Shown piece by piece: positions 39,501-49,085 of a DNA stretch of 64,000 bases. Both the position numbers and the translations under genes were made by a program. The notes below the pieces were generated by a model. The model was not told the origin of the DNA, ran no database searches, and saw only the letters and a program-made list of their open reading frames with translations. Origin of the DNA: Psychromonas sp. SP041 (lineage in GTDB: Bacteria; Pseudomonadota; Gammaproteobacteria; Enterobacterales; Psychromonadaceae); NCBI RefSeq assembly GCF_000470315.2, contig NZ_CBRF02000015.1:41373-105372 (forward strand), in the 5' to 3' direction. Position 1 is the stretch's first letter. Each line of letters opens with the position of its first letter.

Positions 39501-41087
39501 TTTCACAGTAGGAGCTCCATCGTTAACATCTTTCGATTGACCAATAAAATATTGCCCCGACGTTTTTCCTTCCGTTGATGAAATAGTATTTAATAATGTA
39601 GTAATGCTAAAATTATCACCCTCATCTGTCTTTAAAACACTACCATTATAAGATTTACTGAATGATGAATAAGCTCCAGGTAATTGGTCTGAATCAAAAG
39701 AGGGGTTAATATCACTAATCAATAAAACATTTGGGCGAGCGCAAGTTCCTCGACCATCATACGGGTCGTCCCAAGTAGGGGCTGGTAGTCCTAACTCTTC
39801 ATCTTCATCACCAGAAGCTGCATAAGAACTACTAGCGAAAGACTCTCCTGCATAATAACGCATACTTTCATAAAGCATTTCACCAACTGGATTTCCCCAT
39901 GAAACACATTCACCCTCATTAAATGATCGCGTAGTAATGAAGCCACAATTGTCTTGATATTTATAATTATTATTAGAACTACCTTGAGTATAATTAAAAC
40001 CATAAATTTTTAGTTTATTAATTGTTGCAACTATTCCACTATCACTTGATGAAAATTGTCCTGTCGTTGAATTAATTTCTTTAGAAAACTCCTTAGCTGT
40101 TTCTCGTAATACGCCGCCAGATAAATTTTTATTATAACTACCAGTTAACAGGCCAAATAACATTTGATCCTTCTCACCATAATCATGAAGTAGTCCTGTC
40201 GGTTTATAATTATTATTATCGTAAGCTTTACAATTACTTTCTAACAGGCCTGTGACACAAACTTCAACTCGTACAGTGTAATTATCGGTATCAACATCAC
40301 CTGTAAAATGTAAATCATAGAGAGAACTTTGATCGCCATTATTCTTCTTATCTTTATCTAAATTTAAAACAGGACGTTCTGTGGACGCCCAGTTCCAGAC
40401 GCCCCAATCGGAATCATTATTAACATTTTCAGCATTTTCTATAACTTGTAATGAAGGCGGACTGTCATAACTGGTGTAGGTTACTGAAGCAAAAAAGTGT
40501 TGTTTTATATTTGAATTAGGAAGTTCGTATGGAGAATAATCTCGAATATCATAGCCATCAACACTTTCTGATGTATAAGCTTTAGCCCAACTATGGGCAT
40601 CCTGTGGAATAAAAACCCGTTCTAATACGGTATCAGATAATGTATCAGTAATACGCGTTCCACCATAAAGTACTTTTCTTAATACATCCATACGAGTCAT
40701 CGTTAGATAATTTAGGAAGTTCCCACTCCAATATTCACTATTAGTAATACAAATTTTATCGTCAGTCGTAGCTATAACTTTAGGCTCGAAAATACTTTTT
40801 GATTCACTATATTGATAACATTTAGCGGGATCAAAATACCCTTCATAACTATATCTAGGTTTAAATTTGGTATCCAATTCACCATCACCATCAAGATCTG
40901 ACGCATCATTGTAAGCTTCATAAAAAAGGGTATGATCTCGTCCCATTACTAGCATCATCATCGGTGCTTCTGTTGTACCGGTATAAAGCGGCTTAGTCGC
41001 TAGGTCCAAGTTTCCTGCATGAACAGAAACAACTGAAAACAAACAGCTTGATGACAATATAAAACTATTTAATAATATTTTTTTCAC
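36501..41087 (-). CDS. pilY1: PilC/PilY1 family type IV pilus tip/assembly protein
   Basis: A secreted protein of about 1,528 residues with a clear signal peptide (MKKILLNSFILSSSCLFSVVSVHAG). The C-terminal half carries the PilY1 beta-propeller (VDANNGKELVAYIP, YIADLKDGSLIK, YAGDLFGNMWVFDIS). Several EF-hand-like calcium loops occur (DLDGDGELD, DSNDNGKPDLS, DINSDGNPD, DNNSDGIAD). PilY1 acts at the pilus tip in adhesion, mechanosensing and control of retraction. AAGGA lies seven bases before the GTG at 41087; the longer ORF from 41114 would begin inside pilE. It is the last gene of the operon, after pilE, whereas pilY1 more often precedes pilE. Confidence 0.92.
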   Translation of the reverse strand: MKKILLNSFILSSSCLFSVVSVHAGNLDLATKPLYTGTTEAPMMMLVMGRDHTLFYEAYNDASDLDGDGELDTKFKPRYSYEGYFDPAKCYQYSESKSIFEPKVIATTDDKICITNSEYWSGNFLNYLTMTRMDVLRKVLYGGTRITDTLSDTVLERVFIPQDAHSWAKAYTSESVDGYDIRDYSPYELPNSNIKQHFFASVTYTSYDSPPSLQVIENAENVNNDSDWGVWNWASTERPVLNLDKDKKNNGDQSSLYDLHFTGDVDTDNYTVRVEVCVTGLLESNCKAYDNNNYKPTGLLHDYGEKDQMLFGLLTGSYNKNLSGGVLRETAKEFSKEINSTTGQFSSSDSGIVATINKLKIYGFNYTQGSSNNNYKYQDNCGFITTRSFNEGECVSWGNPVGEMLYESMRYYAGESFASSSYAASGDEDEELGLPAPTWDDPYDGRGTCARPNVLLISDINPSFDSDQLPGAYSSFSKSYNGSVLKTDEGDNFSITTLLNTISSTEGKTSGQYFIGQSKDVNDGAPTVKTINGLASIRGLAPAEPTKQGSYSSAAVAYYGINNDINKSKPEEQNVTTMVVALASNLPEINVDVDGETITIVPFAKSVGGGSISKSNGDFQPTNTIVDWYVESITPTKGIFQINFEDVEQGGDHDMDMIVKYTYEVINNACLTYNSNGSCATVGKGVQVSLDSTYAGGGVDQHAGYIISGTTNDGVYLEVRDQSGREVEYYLDTPIESIYKNREQIKADLIGTTSTIDETLLGLNSTRTFIPNSSDAAEFLPSPLWYAAKWGGFNDSNDNGKPDLSSEWDINSDGNPDNYFPVTNAGELKDQIAAAFDLAYDGLLTGSSPVYSSNLLTTGTLAYKSSFEEKNWNGDVTAYTVNSNGQFSTSNTWSAADQLDAMDPDDRHIFTRSIDGNVFEFTKPQSSSSLIGFVLSSATSLLDILTTPLSESQLAGLLGSTLTSASYVDKAAYIQNAVSYIRGDRDNETTTLGDGFRERTSLLGDIVNSTPYYVSSAKGHSIGTEIVAFAANDGMVHIVDANNGKELVAYIPSTVYETLGKIIDNAYIHEYSVDGGLNAYSDKNDLVDISFDGVTTEVSRTTLVGRLGLGVKGLYAIDVSNVSKTNPTADMMRWEITTDTSGFEDIGYSVSAPTLVTLANNKASVVFANGYNSTDNDGAIYIADLKDGSLIKKLSVGAQTDPTGLDRPNALAQPLLIDNNSDGIADYIYAGDLFGNMWVFDISSDDPNDWGIKKIGGAPLFTAISPTLNGVEYRSQSITTRPTVVRHPDGVGVLVAFGTGKYVESHDISTTDQATQSFYVIEDKLGTSSVNATRNSSGFSNLQKQSILKESSTNRLLSSHPLNWNEISGFYIDLVNTEDGNIENHGERQVVGSTVLGNKISFVTLIPGIDPCVAGGTGWYMELDLYTGQTWNAGTEVEDDPSTAEDESEEIPTDSSNQFIDGVATGISSVASVTTGTETITKADGTTEEITVFESAVGLTCITLSTNKQTCYDDDLNITGPQSWRNLY

Positions 41088-41104
41088 AAGAATATCCTTA
41101 TTCA

Positions 41105-41525
41105 CTACCAGCAATCAGATGTATCAGCACCAGTGCTACCAGTATGTGTAATTGTTAATGTACCGCATTCATCATCGCCCTGTGCACCAGTAGTGATTGG
41201 TGTAGCTGACAATGTAAAAGATGATGAGCCTGCCGCTGCCGTTCCAGTTAACGTATATAATTCGCTGAATTCGTCACTTTCTGTGAATACGGTAATAACC
41301 CCACCCGATATAGCACCACTATAATTCAAGTTCATTGCATAATAACTTTCCATTAATTGTGACGCTTCTAATAATGTTCTAATTGCTTCTTGTCTTCTTG
41401 TTTTCTCTAAGACCCCTTTATAACTAGGGTAAGCAATAGAAGCTAAAATACCAACAATCGCGATAGCAATTAACAACTCAATTAACGTAAACCCCATACT
41501 TTTTCTTTTATTACGACGAAGCATC
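41105..41525 (-). CDS. pilE: Type IV pilin-like protein PilE (minor pilin)
   Basis: A 139-residue pilin with a short leader cut at G-F (KRKSMG|FTLIELLIAIAIVGILASIAYP), E5 of the mature protein and the hydrophobic N-helix. Two C-terminal cysteines (ECGTL and SDCW) form the D-region. It is encoded with the minor pilins and PilY1, so it is the PilE-type minor pilin and not necessarily the major subunit. The start at 41525 follows a GGAG inside the last codons of pilX; upstream starts give no sensible leader. Confidence 0.9.
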
Positions 41526-41531
41526 TTAAAA

Positions 41532-42014
41532 TTACTCCAAAGTAACATAATAGCTTTGTAGATAAGCAACTGAGTCACCTTTCCCTTGCGCTTTTACAGT
41601 GACACGGTAAAAACGCTTTGAAAGTTCTCCAGTACCAACAGCTAGGCCACCGGTTCCATCATTCTCAATTAAGTAAGAAGGCGTCACACTACCCTCCGAA
41701 ATAGCAGAGCTTAACGCTGTAGCTGCATTCCAATTAGCATCGGTTCTCCACCAATTACTTGTCGTGTTCTTATCAATAGCTAATGACAAAAGAGTTGGTG
41801 GATCTAAAAAATTTTCCGCAATAACACTATGCGCAGCAGCTAATGTTGACTCTGCACTATTAAAACTTAAAGTTTGGTCATAATTTGCAGTGCTGACTTT
41901 TCTCGATGCAATCACTTGTTGGCTAACAGCAATCCCTAAGATAGAAATAACGAGCACCATTAATAACGAAGTAATTAATGCAGCTCCGTTTTCTGATTTT
42001 TTATTTATTTTCAT
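41532..42014 (-). CDS. pilX: Minor pilin PilX
   Basis: A 160-residue protein starting MKINKKSENGAALITSLLMVLVISILGIAV, the PilX-type N-terminus, in which the cleavage site is G-A rather than G-F and E5 is absent. FNSAESTLAAA matches PilX_N family sequence. It takes part in the priming complex of type IV pili with PilV, PilW, PilE and PilY1. AAGGAGG lies eight bases before the ATG at 42014. It starts four bases after pilW. Confidence 0.85.
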   Translation of the reverse strand: MKINKKSENGAALITSLLMVLVISILGIAVSQQVIASRKVSTANYDQTLSFNSAESTLAAAHSVIAENFLDPPTLLSLAIDKNTTSNWWRTDANWNAATALSSAISEGSVTPSYLIENDGTGGLAVGTGELSKRFYRVTVKAQGKGDSVAYLQSYYVTLE

Positions 42015-42018
42015 TACA

Positions 42019-42780
42019 TTATCCTCCTTGGTTGCCAATAAGTACGGTTTCCATGACAACAGATCTATAATTAGTATCGTTAGCAGCATCAATCGTTTGA
42101 TTAAAAATAGTATAACTATTACTGTTCGTTAAACCATGAGCACTTACTTCCGTTGATAGCAATAAACCAACCTTAACTCGATTTACATCTGTCCAATCAG
42201 TGACTTCAGAAGCAGTAAAATAACGATAATCATCTTCAGTTCCATACAGTATTTCTAAAAACTCTATGCCCTCGTCTAAAACTTCAGCAGCATCATCATT
42301 ATCTTTACACATCAGTTGATTACTGCTGTTTACATACAATGTAACTTCGTTACTAGTACTTTCATCTAAATCATCTCCAACACAGGATACAATGCCAATG
42401 TCAGCCGCCCCTAAGAACCTAACAACTAAAATATCAGAGTCTACTTTTTCATCATCGATATCATCGGAACTGGTCATTCCTTGTACGACTTGACCATATC
42501 CCCAAGTACCTCCTACATTAGAAGTACCAGCGTTAAAGACGGTTTCATTTTTTAAAGCGGTGATATCTCTAAAACCTGCTTGTTGTATATATAGTCTTAG
42601 TGTCTGTACTGCCATCCTGCCTTTTGTAACTAATTCTTGAGAACTTCTAGCAGACTCATAAGAACGCATATCTCCCATAACAGAATAAAACAAACCAGCC
42701 AAAATAAACAAAGACACAACCATTGCGATCATTAATTCTACTAAGCTAAAGCCTTTATTTAATTTATTTACAGAACCCAT
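42019..42780 (-). CDS. pilW: Minor pilin PilW
   Basis: A 253-residue prepilin-like protein with KLNKGFSLVELMIAMVVSLFILAGL (cleavage G-F, E5 present) and SSQELVTKGRMAVQTLRLYIQQAGFR, typical of PilW. It is larger than PilV and PilX, as expected. It is part of the pilus-tip minor pilin complex. The ATG at 42780 lies inside the 3' end of pilV (13-base overlap), with GGGAG nine bases upstream. Confidence 0.88.
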   Translation of the reverse strand: MGSVNKLNKGFSLVELMIAMVVSLFILAGLFYSVMGDMRSYESARSSQELVTKGRMAVQTLRLYIQQAGFRDITALKNETVFNAGTSNVGGTWGYGQVVQGMTSSDDIDDEKVDSDILVVRFLGAADIGIVSCVGDDLDESTSNEVTLYVNSSNQLMCKDNDDAAEVLDEGIEFLEILYGTEDDYRYFTASEVTDWTDVNRVKVGLLLSTEVSAHGLTNSNSYTIFNQTIDAANDTNYRSVVMETVLIGNQGG

Positions 42781-43259
42781 ACAGACATACTCCCACATTG
42801 ATATGAGTTTAATACTGACGTATCACAAGTCGCACTGCCCACCCCAGTTTTTGCTGCATCCCAAATTAACATTAAGTTGTAAAGGTTGACGTCTGAGGAA
42901 TCAACCGCAATGGAAAAGCGCGGTGAAGGTAAATTATTTTGTAGGTGATCAAACCATTCAGCTAGCTCTGCGGTGGCAAATTCACTTTCAGTACACGCAT
43001 TAGTTGAGCAGTTTTTATTAGAGGTTATATCATCCCCGCTAGATAAATTACTGTAAACAAAGCTACCAGCTAGGTCTGGGTTAGAACGTATCCGTTGGGC
43101 GAGATCCAAAAGAGCAGTGTTAGCAGTCTGAGCAAAGAATCCTTGTTGAACTAAACTCATTGACTTTGCCTGCATTTTTGCATGGCCGAGCACTCCAACA
43201 GCAACAACAATCAGAGCAATTAATACTTCTATGAGGCTAAAGCCTTTATTTTTATTCAT
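42768..43259 (-). CDS. pilV: Minor pilin PilV
   Basis: A 163-residue prepilin-like protein with MNKNKGFSLIEVLIALIVVAVGVLG (cleavage G-F, E5) and MSLVQQGFFAQTANTALLDLAQRIRSNP, the PilV pattern. Cysteines near the C-terminus (NCSTNAC, CDTSVLNSYQC) may form disulphides. It starts two bases after the FimT stop and overlaps pilW, so the operon is tightly coupled. Confidence 0.87.
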   Translation of the reverse strand: MNKNKGFSLIEVLIALIVVAVGVLGHAKMQAKSMSLVQQGFFAQTANTALLDLAQRIRSNPDLAGSFVYSNLSSGDDITSNKNCSTNACTESEFATAELAEWFDHLQNNLPSPRFSIAVDSSDVNLYNLMLIWDAAKTGVGSATCDTSVLNSYQCGSMSVWVL

Positions 43260-43261
43260 TA

Positions 43262-43777
43262 TTAACAATTCCCTGCAGCGTTTTCATGACTAACTCGCCC
43301 CATTCGATTTAGTTCTATTACATAAACGACACTGTTATCAGTATTACCACAGACTTGAAATGTATTAGCAGATGAATGACCAGTGGGTGTAAATTTAATT
43401 TGGCTTTCTGTGCTTTTAATTAAGCTAGTTTTAGAACTGCCATTAATAATAATAATATCATTGTTATTTAAACCGCCACTACTATCATTATCCTCATAAA
43501 CTAACCAATCGGTTCCCCAGCTTGTTGTCGCATCACAGCTAGTACCATTTGATGATGAGCAAAGATAAACATTTACTCGCTCACTTTGGGCTTGTTGTTT
43601 AGCTGCATAGATTGAACTGATCAAACTGTCACGCGTAGTACGCGCTTTACTTGATTCGATAAGGCTAGTAAAAGAAGGAACAACGATACTTAGCAAGATA
43701 GCGGCAATGGCAATCGTAATGAGTATTTCAATTAATGTGAAGCCATGCTTAGAACTTGTGTGGTGAAAACAATTCAT
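43262..43777 (-). CDS. fimT: FimT/FimU (GspH-type) minor pilin
   Basis: A 171-residue GspH/FimT family protein: leader MNCFHHTSSKHG then FTLIEILITIAIAAILLSIVVPSF, with the S-KARTTRDSLISSIYAAKQQAQ helix and a C-terminal LNRMGRVSHENAAGNC. It is the first gene of the fimT-pilV-pilW-pilX-pilE-pilY1 operon. AAAGGA lies four to five bases before the ATG. It helps prime assembly of the pilus. Confidence 0.87.
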   Translation of the reverse strand: MNCFHHTSSKHGFTLIEILITIAIAAILLSIVVPSFTSLIESSKARTTRDSLISSIYAAKQQAQSERVNVYLCSSSNGTSCDATTSWGTDWLVYEDNDSSGGLNNNDIIIINGSSKTSLIKSTESQIKFTPTGHSSANTFQVCGNTDNSVVYVIELNRMGRVSHENAAGNC

Positions 43778-43971
43778 AACATCCTTTGTTATATAGAGAG
43801 AGTATTCTGGATAATGATTCTTAGATTACTCCTTATATAACGATTTTTATATAAAAAAAATATTGTATTAGCCCTTTAAATAAACTCGCTCAATTAATGA
43901 GATCAAATTCAAATTATATAAACTAAAAACAACAAATATCTTTACTTTTATGTTATAAAACAATGGGTTCC

Positions 43972-44004
43972 AATAGGTGTAAAATGTTATTTTAACACCT
44001 ATTA
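43972..44004. repeat. Hairpin between ispH and fimT
   Basis: AATAGGTGT-AAAAT pairs with ATTTT-A-ACACCTATT with a GTT loop and one bulge. A second AT-rich palindrome (AAAAATGATTT/AAATCATTTTT, 44025-44048) lies nearer ispH. Together they may terminate ispH transcription, but neither has a G+C-rich stem with a long T-run. Confidence 0.5.
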
Positions 44005-44055
44005 AGTAGTACAAGAAGACAATAAAAAATGATTTATAAATCATTTTTATAAGTA

Positions 44056-45000
44056 TTAATCGATTTGTTTAATACGCAATTCAGCTGGGACTTCAAACAC
44101 GATATTTTCTTCTACACCTGGATTTTCAACAACTACGTTGCCACCCATTTTTTGCAGCTTTTTAATAACGGCTTGTACTAAAACATCAGGTGCAGATGCA
44201 CCAGCTGTCACACCAACACATTTTACATTTTCAAACCATTCCGCTTGAATATCGAATTCATTATCGATCAAATAAGCATCCACACCGGCGCTATTGGCTT
44301 TCTCTCGCAAGCGGTTAGAGTTTGATGAATTGGTAGATCCCACCACTAAGACTAAGTCTGTTTTATCAGCAAGATCCTTAACAGCATCTTGTCGATTTTG
44401 TGTCGCGTAACAAATATCGTTTTTACGCGGTCCTTCAATCATAGGGAACTTCACACGCAAAGCATCGATAACGTTTGCAGTGTCATCTACCGATAAAGTT
44501 GTTTGAGAGCTATAACATAAACTTTCAGCGTTTTTAACGTCAAGCAATGCAACATCTTCTGCTGATTCAACTAAGTAAATACCGCCTTTTTCACTGTCGT
44601 ATTGACCCATTGTGCCCACTACTTCAGGGTGACCATGATGACCAATCAAAATACATTCTTGATCACGGCGACTAGCACGCGTCACTTCCATATGGACTTT
44701 GGTGACTAACGGACAAGTTGCATCGAATACTTTCAATTCACGACGTTTAGCTTCTTCTCGCACACTCTGTGCTACGCCATGAGCACTGAAAATAACAATA
44801 TTATCGTCAGGCACTTCATCAAGTTCTTCTACAAAAATAGCACCACGCGCTTTTAAATCATCAACGACATATTGGTTATGTACAACTTCATGTCGCACAT
44901 AAATTGGCGTAGGAAATAGCTCTAATGCACGCTCAACAATATTGATCGCACGATGTACACCGGCACAAAAGCCACGTGGGTTAGCTAAAATAATTTTCAT
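44056..45000 (-). CDS. ispH: 4-hydroxy-3-methylbut-2-enyl diphosphate reductase
   Basis: A 314-residue IspH/LytB enzyme with the three cluster cysteines ([32 protein letters not shown]) and [18 protein letters not shown] at the C-terminus. It makes IPP and DMAPP in the last step of the MEP pathway with a [4Fe-4S] cluster. It ends the ribF-ileS-lspA-fkpB-ispH cluster, which has the same order as E. coli. Confidence 0.96.
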   Translation of the reverse strand: MKIILANPRGFCAGVHRAINIVERALELFPTPIYVRHEVVHNQYVVDDLKARGAIFVEELDEVPDDNIVIFSAHGVAQSVREEAKRRELKVFDATCPLVTKVHMEVTRASRRDQECILIGHHGHPEVVGTMGQYDSEKGGIYLVESAEDVALLDVKNAESLCYSSQTTLSVDDTANVIDALRVKFPMIEGPRKNDICYATQNRQDAVKDLADKTDLVLVVGSTNSSNSNRLREKANSAGVDAYLIDNEFDIQAEWFENVKCVGVTAGASAPDVLVQAVIKKLQKMGGNVVVENPGVEENIVFEVPAELRIKQID

Positions 45001-45117
45001 AACACTCTCAATATAACATTTTGATTAATAAGGTAATGGGCAGATTTTATTAATAATATACCGAAGAATATGACTAGCACATCACTAGAAAATACTTAAG
45101 CACATAACGAATAACAA

Positions 45118-45600
45118 CTACTTTTGTAAAACTTCTAACACATCAACTTCAAAAGTAACTGTTTGGCCAGCTAAAGGATGATTGAAATCAACCGTCACAC
45201 TATCAGCAACAATTTCACGAATAATACCAGGCAGTTCAGTACCGTCTGGTTGATTAAAGGTAATGATGGTGCCGATTTCTGCCGGTACGTCCGTTGAGAA
45301 TTTACTGAGGTCTACATAATGAAAATTATCAGGGTTAGACAAACCAAAAGCAGACTCTGGCGCTAAAGTGAAGCTTTCAGATGTTCCTTCAACTAAACCT
45401 AATAAACACTCTTCAAAACCAGGCGTTAGGCTACCGTCACCCATTACAAATTTAGCAGGCTTATTATCAACTTTAGTACTATCAACTGCAGAACCATCTG
45501 ATAATTTAATTGAAAAGTGCATTAACACTTCACTATCTGCACCGATAGTTTTGCTTTCATTTTTATTAACTGCCGCTTCATTTGCCATTTTAACTGTCAT
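45118..45600 (-). CDS. fkpB: FKBP-type peptidyl-prolyl isomerase FkpB (SlpA-like)
   Basis: A 160-residue protein with the FKBP fold of the SlyD/SlpA group: VLMHFSIKLSDGSAVDST, LTPGFEECLLGLVEGT, ESAFGLSNPDNFHYVDLSKF and VDFNHPLAGQTVTFEVDVLEV. It catalyses proline isomerisation and acts as a chaperone. AAGGA lies nine bases before the ATG at 45600, supporting that start, which overlaps the end of lspA by 11 bases. Confidence 0.93.
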   Translation of the reverse strand: MTVKMANEAAVNKNESKTIGADSEVLMHFSIKLSDGSAVDSTKVDNKPAKFVMGDGSLTPGFEECLLGLVEGTSESFTLAPESAFGLSNPDNFHYVDLSKFSTDVPAEIGTIITFNQPDGTELPGIIREIVADSVTVDFNHPLAGQTVTFEVDVLEVLQK

Positions 45601-46132
45601 TACTGCTGTCCTTTATTTTTTGTTTTTCGCGCTTTTCAGCCCAAAATAATGAGTCGATAATAATCATTGCCGCACCGATAAAAATAGCAATGTCTGCAAT
45701 ATTAAAGGTTGGCCAACGGTAAAAACCTAAATCAAAATCTAAGAAATCAACAACGTAACCAAAGATTAACCGATCTAATACATTGCCCACCGCGCCCGAT
45801 AAAACTAATGCATAAGCACAATTCATCCAACGTTGTTTAGCACTGGTCGTTTTCATGGAATATAATAAATAAGCAGAAACAACGAATGCAATGCCACTAA
45901 ACAAGTATTTTTGCCAACCGCCTGCATCACCTAAAAAGCTAAAAGCAGCGCCGTAATTACGCGCATAAGTGAAATTAAAAAATGATAACACTTCATATGA
46001 TTGGTACAAATCTAACATTTGTACCGTCAAATATTTGGTTAACTGATCGAGTAATAAAACCACTATTGTTAACCATAACCAAGGTAAACCTGAACGAGGT
46101 TTCAAGATAGTGGCTGATGATGTTTGAGTCAT
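45590..46132 (-). CDS. lspA: Lipoprotein signal peptidase
   Basis: A 180-residue inner-membrane aspartic protease with four helices. Conserved stretches are RNYGAAFSFLGDAGG, LSGAVGNVLDRLIFGYVVDFLDF (both catalytic Asp residues) and WPTFNIADIAIFIGA. It cuts prolipoproteins before the lipidated cysteine, and its clients in this window include BamD, MltD and the EPS export protein. It lies 93 bases after ileS with a terminator-like hairpin between. Confidence 0.95.
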   Translation of the reverse strand: MTQTSSATILKPRSGLPWLWLTIVVLLLDQLTKYLTVQMLDLYQSYEVLSFFNFTYARNYGAAFSFLGDAGGWQKYLFSGIAFVVSAYLLYSMKTTSAKQRWMNCAYALVLSGAVGNVLDRLIFGYVVDFLDFDLGFYRWPTFNIADIAIFIGAAMIIIDSLFWAEKREKQKIKDSSNDS

Positions 46133-46157
46133 AATATTTCCAATAAAAAGTTTAAAA

Positions 46158-46193
46158 AAAACGCCTTAAATCATTTTCATAACTAAGGCGTTT
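46158..46193 (-). terminator. Terminator-like hairpin between ileS and lspA
   Basis: Arms AAACGCCTTA and TAAGGCGTTT with a 15-base loop, followed on the minus strand by eight T residues. It sits inside a normally continuous operon, so it may act as a partial terminator that lowers lspA-fkpB-ispH expression. Confidence 0.8.
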
Positions 46194-46225
46194 AATACAA
46201 ACTAATTCACAAAGTCATGGCTTAA

Positions 46226-49060
46226 TTAAGCAAATTGACGCGTTTCACCTTCACCGTCAACGTTAGTAATACAACGTCCACATAACTCAGGGTGCTTCTC
46301 ATCTTGGCCAACTTCTTCACGATGATGCCAACAACGGTCACATTTAGCCGCTTCAGTTTTTTGTACGAGTACAGATAAACCTTTAAGTTCAGTTGCTACC
46401 GCTTCAGCAGGTGCGTCAGTTAAAGGTTTAACAGCCGCTTGTGAAGTAATCAAGACAAAACGTAACTCATCGTCTAACGTACTTAATAATGTGCTAATTT
46501 CTTCAGAAGCATATAAAGTGACTTCTGCTTCTAACCCACCGCCAATCACTGTTTCTTTACGAGCTAGTTCTAGTGTTTTATTCACTTCAGCACGTACCGC
46601 AATAATTTGAGTCCATTTATCGTTATCTAATACTTCATTATCAGTTAGACCAAATAAACCTTCGTACCATGTTTCAGTGAACACAAACTCGTTACGCTCA
46701 CCCGGTAAACGTCCCCAGATTTCGTCAGCGGTAAAGCTTAGAATAGGCGCCATTAAACGTACTAATGATTCAACAATATGGTAAAGAGCAGTCTGACAAC
46801 TTAAGTGAGCATTGCTGCCTGTTTTCGCTGTGTACTGACGATCTTTAATAATATCTAAGTAGAAACTACCTAAGTCAATTGAACAGAAATGCATTAATTT
46901 TTGGTAAACAACATGTAGATTGTAGTTATCGTACGCTTCAATCACTTCATTTTGCATGGTTAATGCTTTAGCCACTATCCAACGATCCAGCGCCACCATT
47001 TCTTCTGGTGCGACTAAATCAGTTTGCGGGTCAAACCCATTTAAATTTGATAATAAGAAGCGTGACGTATTACGAATACGGCGGTAACTGTCGGCACTAC
47101 GGTTTAGGATTTCATCGGAAACGGTAATTTCACCGGTGTAATCTGTTGAAGCTACCCATAAACGTAAAATATCAGCACCTAGGTCATTCATCACTGTTTG
47201 TGGCGACATGACGTTGCCGAGTGATTTAGACATTTTCTTACCATCGCCATCCACTACAAAACCGTGCGTTAACACTTCTTTGTAAGGTGCAACACCATTG
47301 ATTGCAGTGCTCGTTAATAGTGAAGATTGGAACCAACCACGATGTTGATCTGAGCCTTCTAAATACAAATCAGCAGACGCCTGTGTGCCATCTTCTTTCG
47401 TGTACTCTTCACGAACGCCAACAACTGATGCGTGCGTAGTACCAGAGTCAAACCAAACATCTAACGTATCCGTTACTTTCCGGAATTTTTCTGCTTCAAA
47501 ACCTAATAAAGATTCAGGCTCTAAATCGAACCAAGCTTGAATACCTTCTTTTTCGATTTTTTGTGCAATCAGTTCCATCATTTCTATAGAGTTTTCGTGC
47601 AATTCATCTGTTTCTTTATTCACGAACAACGTAATTGGAACACCCCATGTACGTTGGCGAGAAACACACCAGTCAGGGCGACCTTCAATCATTTTTTCAA
47701 TGCGGTTTTGGCCCCAGCTTGGGATCCATTTAACATCTTTGATCTCTGCTAATGCACTGTCACGTAACCCTTTTTGATCCATAGAGATGAACCATTGTGG
47801 CGTTGCGCGGAAGATGATTGGTGTTTTATGTCTCCAGCAATGTGGGTAACTGTGCTTAATATTAACGTGATGGATTAATGCATTACGTTCAGTTAATACT
47901 TCCAGTACTGTATCGTTAGCTTTAAATACATGTAAACCAGCAAAAAATTCAGTATCTTCACGGAATACGCCGTTATCACCAACAGGGTTAGCCACTTCTA
48001 AATCGTATTTCAAACCAGCAGAATAATCGTCTTGGCCATGTCCAGGAGCAGTATGTACACATCCCGTACCCGCATCGATAGTCACATGATCAGCAACAAT
48101 CGCTGGTACTTGTAAATCTAAGAATGGATGTTGGAATAATTGTTTCTCTAACGCGGCACCTGTTGCGATTGCTAACGTAGTAAACTCTTCAATACCGTAA
48201 CGTGTCATACAATCAGCAACTAAGTCAGTTGCAAGAATAAAGCGGCGTCCACCCCCCTCGATCAGAGAGTATTCAACTTTTGCAGCTAATGCAATGGCAC
48301 GGTTAGCTGGCAAAGTCCAAGGTGTTGTTGTCCAGATAACTGCTGAGATAACACCTTGACCAAAGTCGTCAGCTTGCTTATCAAAACAAGCAAGTAGCGC
48401 ATCGCTATCAACGGCATTAAAGGCAACATCAATGGCTGGCGATAATTTATCTTCATATTCAACTTCAGCTTCCGCTAATGCAGAACCACAATCTGTACAC
48501 CAATGAACAGGTTTAGAACCTTTGTGTAGATGATCATTTTTAATGATATTCGCTAATGCACGAACAATATTTGCTTCCGTTTTAAAGTTCATCGTTAGGT
48601 ATGGGTTATCCCACTCACCTAACACACCTAAACGTTTAAAGTCTTTACGTTGACCGTCAACTTGACGCGCAGCGTATTCACGACACTTAACACGGAATTC
48701 AGCAGCGGTTAACTTTTTACCTGGCTTACCATGCTTTTGCTCAACTTTAAGCTCGATAGGCAGACCGTGACAATCCCAACCAGGAATGTAAGGCGCGTCG
48801 AAATCAGATAATGTTTTAGATTTAACAATAATATCTTTTAGAATTTTATTAACCGAGTGACCGATATGAATATCGCCATTTGCATAAGGAGGACCATCAT
48901 GCAGAATAAATGTCTTTTTACCTTTCTTGGCAGCACGAATCTTTCCGTAAAGATCCTGTTTGTACCAATTTTTAAGCATGTTAGGCTCACGATTAGCCAA
49001 GTTTGCACGCATCGGGAAACCAGTTTTTGGTAAATTTAATGTACTTTTGTAATCACTCAT
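46226..49060 (-). CDS. ileS: Isoleucyl-tRNA synthetase
   Basis: A 944-residue class Ia synthetase. The HIGH motif is in [16 protein letters not shown], an editing (CP1) domain follows (about 190-390), then [10 protein letters not shown] and the KMSKS motif in [16 protein letters not shown]-terminal zinc site (CDRCWHH...CGRC) completes it. It charges tRNA-Ile and edits valine. I start at 49060 ([11 protein letters not shown]), matching E. coli IleS (938); a longer frame from 49132 reaches into ribF. It follows ribF by 25 bases. Confidence 0.96.
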   Translation of the reverse strand: MSDYKSTLNLPKTGFPMRANLANREPNMLKNWYKQDLYGKIRAAKKGKKTFILHDGPPYANGDIHIGHSVNKILKDIIVKSKTLSDFDAPYIPGWDCHGLPIELKVEQKHGKPGKKLTAAEFRVKCREYAARQVDGQRKDFKRLGVLGEWDNPYLTMNFKTEANIVRALANIIKNDHLHKGSKPVHWCTDCGSALAEAEVEYEDKLSPAIDVAFNAVDSDALLACFDKQADDFGQGVISAVIWTTTPWTLPANRAIALAAKVEYSLIEGGGRRFILATDLVADCMTRYGIEEFTTLAIATGAALEKQLFQHPFLDLQVPAIVADHVTIDAGTGCVHTAPGHGQDDYSAGLKYDLEVANPVGDNGVFREDTEFFAGLHVFKANDTVLEVLTERNALIHHVNIKHSYPHCWRHKTPIIFRATPQWFISMDQKGLRDSALAEIKDVKWIPSWGQNRIEKMIEGRPDWCVSRQRTWGVPITLFVNKETDELHENSIEMMELIAQKIEKEGIQAWFDLEPESLLGFEAEKFRKVTDTLDVWFDSGTTHASVVGVREEYTKEDGTQASADLYLEGSDQHRGWFQSSLLTSTAINGVAPYKEVLTHGFVVDGDGKKMSKSLGNVMSPQTVMNDLGADILRLWVASTDYTGEITVSDEILNRSADSYRRIRNTSRFLLSNLNGFDPQTDLVAPEEMVALDRWIVAKALTMQNEVIEAYDNYNLHVVYQKLMHFCSIDLGSFYLDIIKDRQYTAKTGSNAHLSCQTALYHIVESLVRLMAPILSFTADEIWGRLPGERNEFVFTETWYEGLFGLTDNEVLDNDKWTQIIAVRAEVNKTLELARKETVIGGGLEAEVTLYASEEISTLLSTLDDELRFVLITSQAAVKPLTDAPAEAVATELKGLSVLVQKTEAAKCDRCWHHREEVGQDEKHPELCGRCITNVDGEGETRQFA

Positions 49061-49085
49061 CGGTTTTATTCCATCTAACGTTCTA

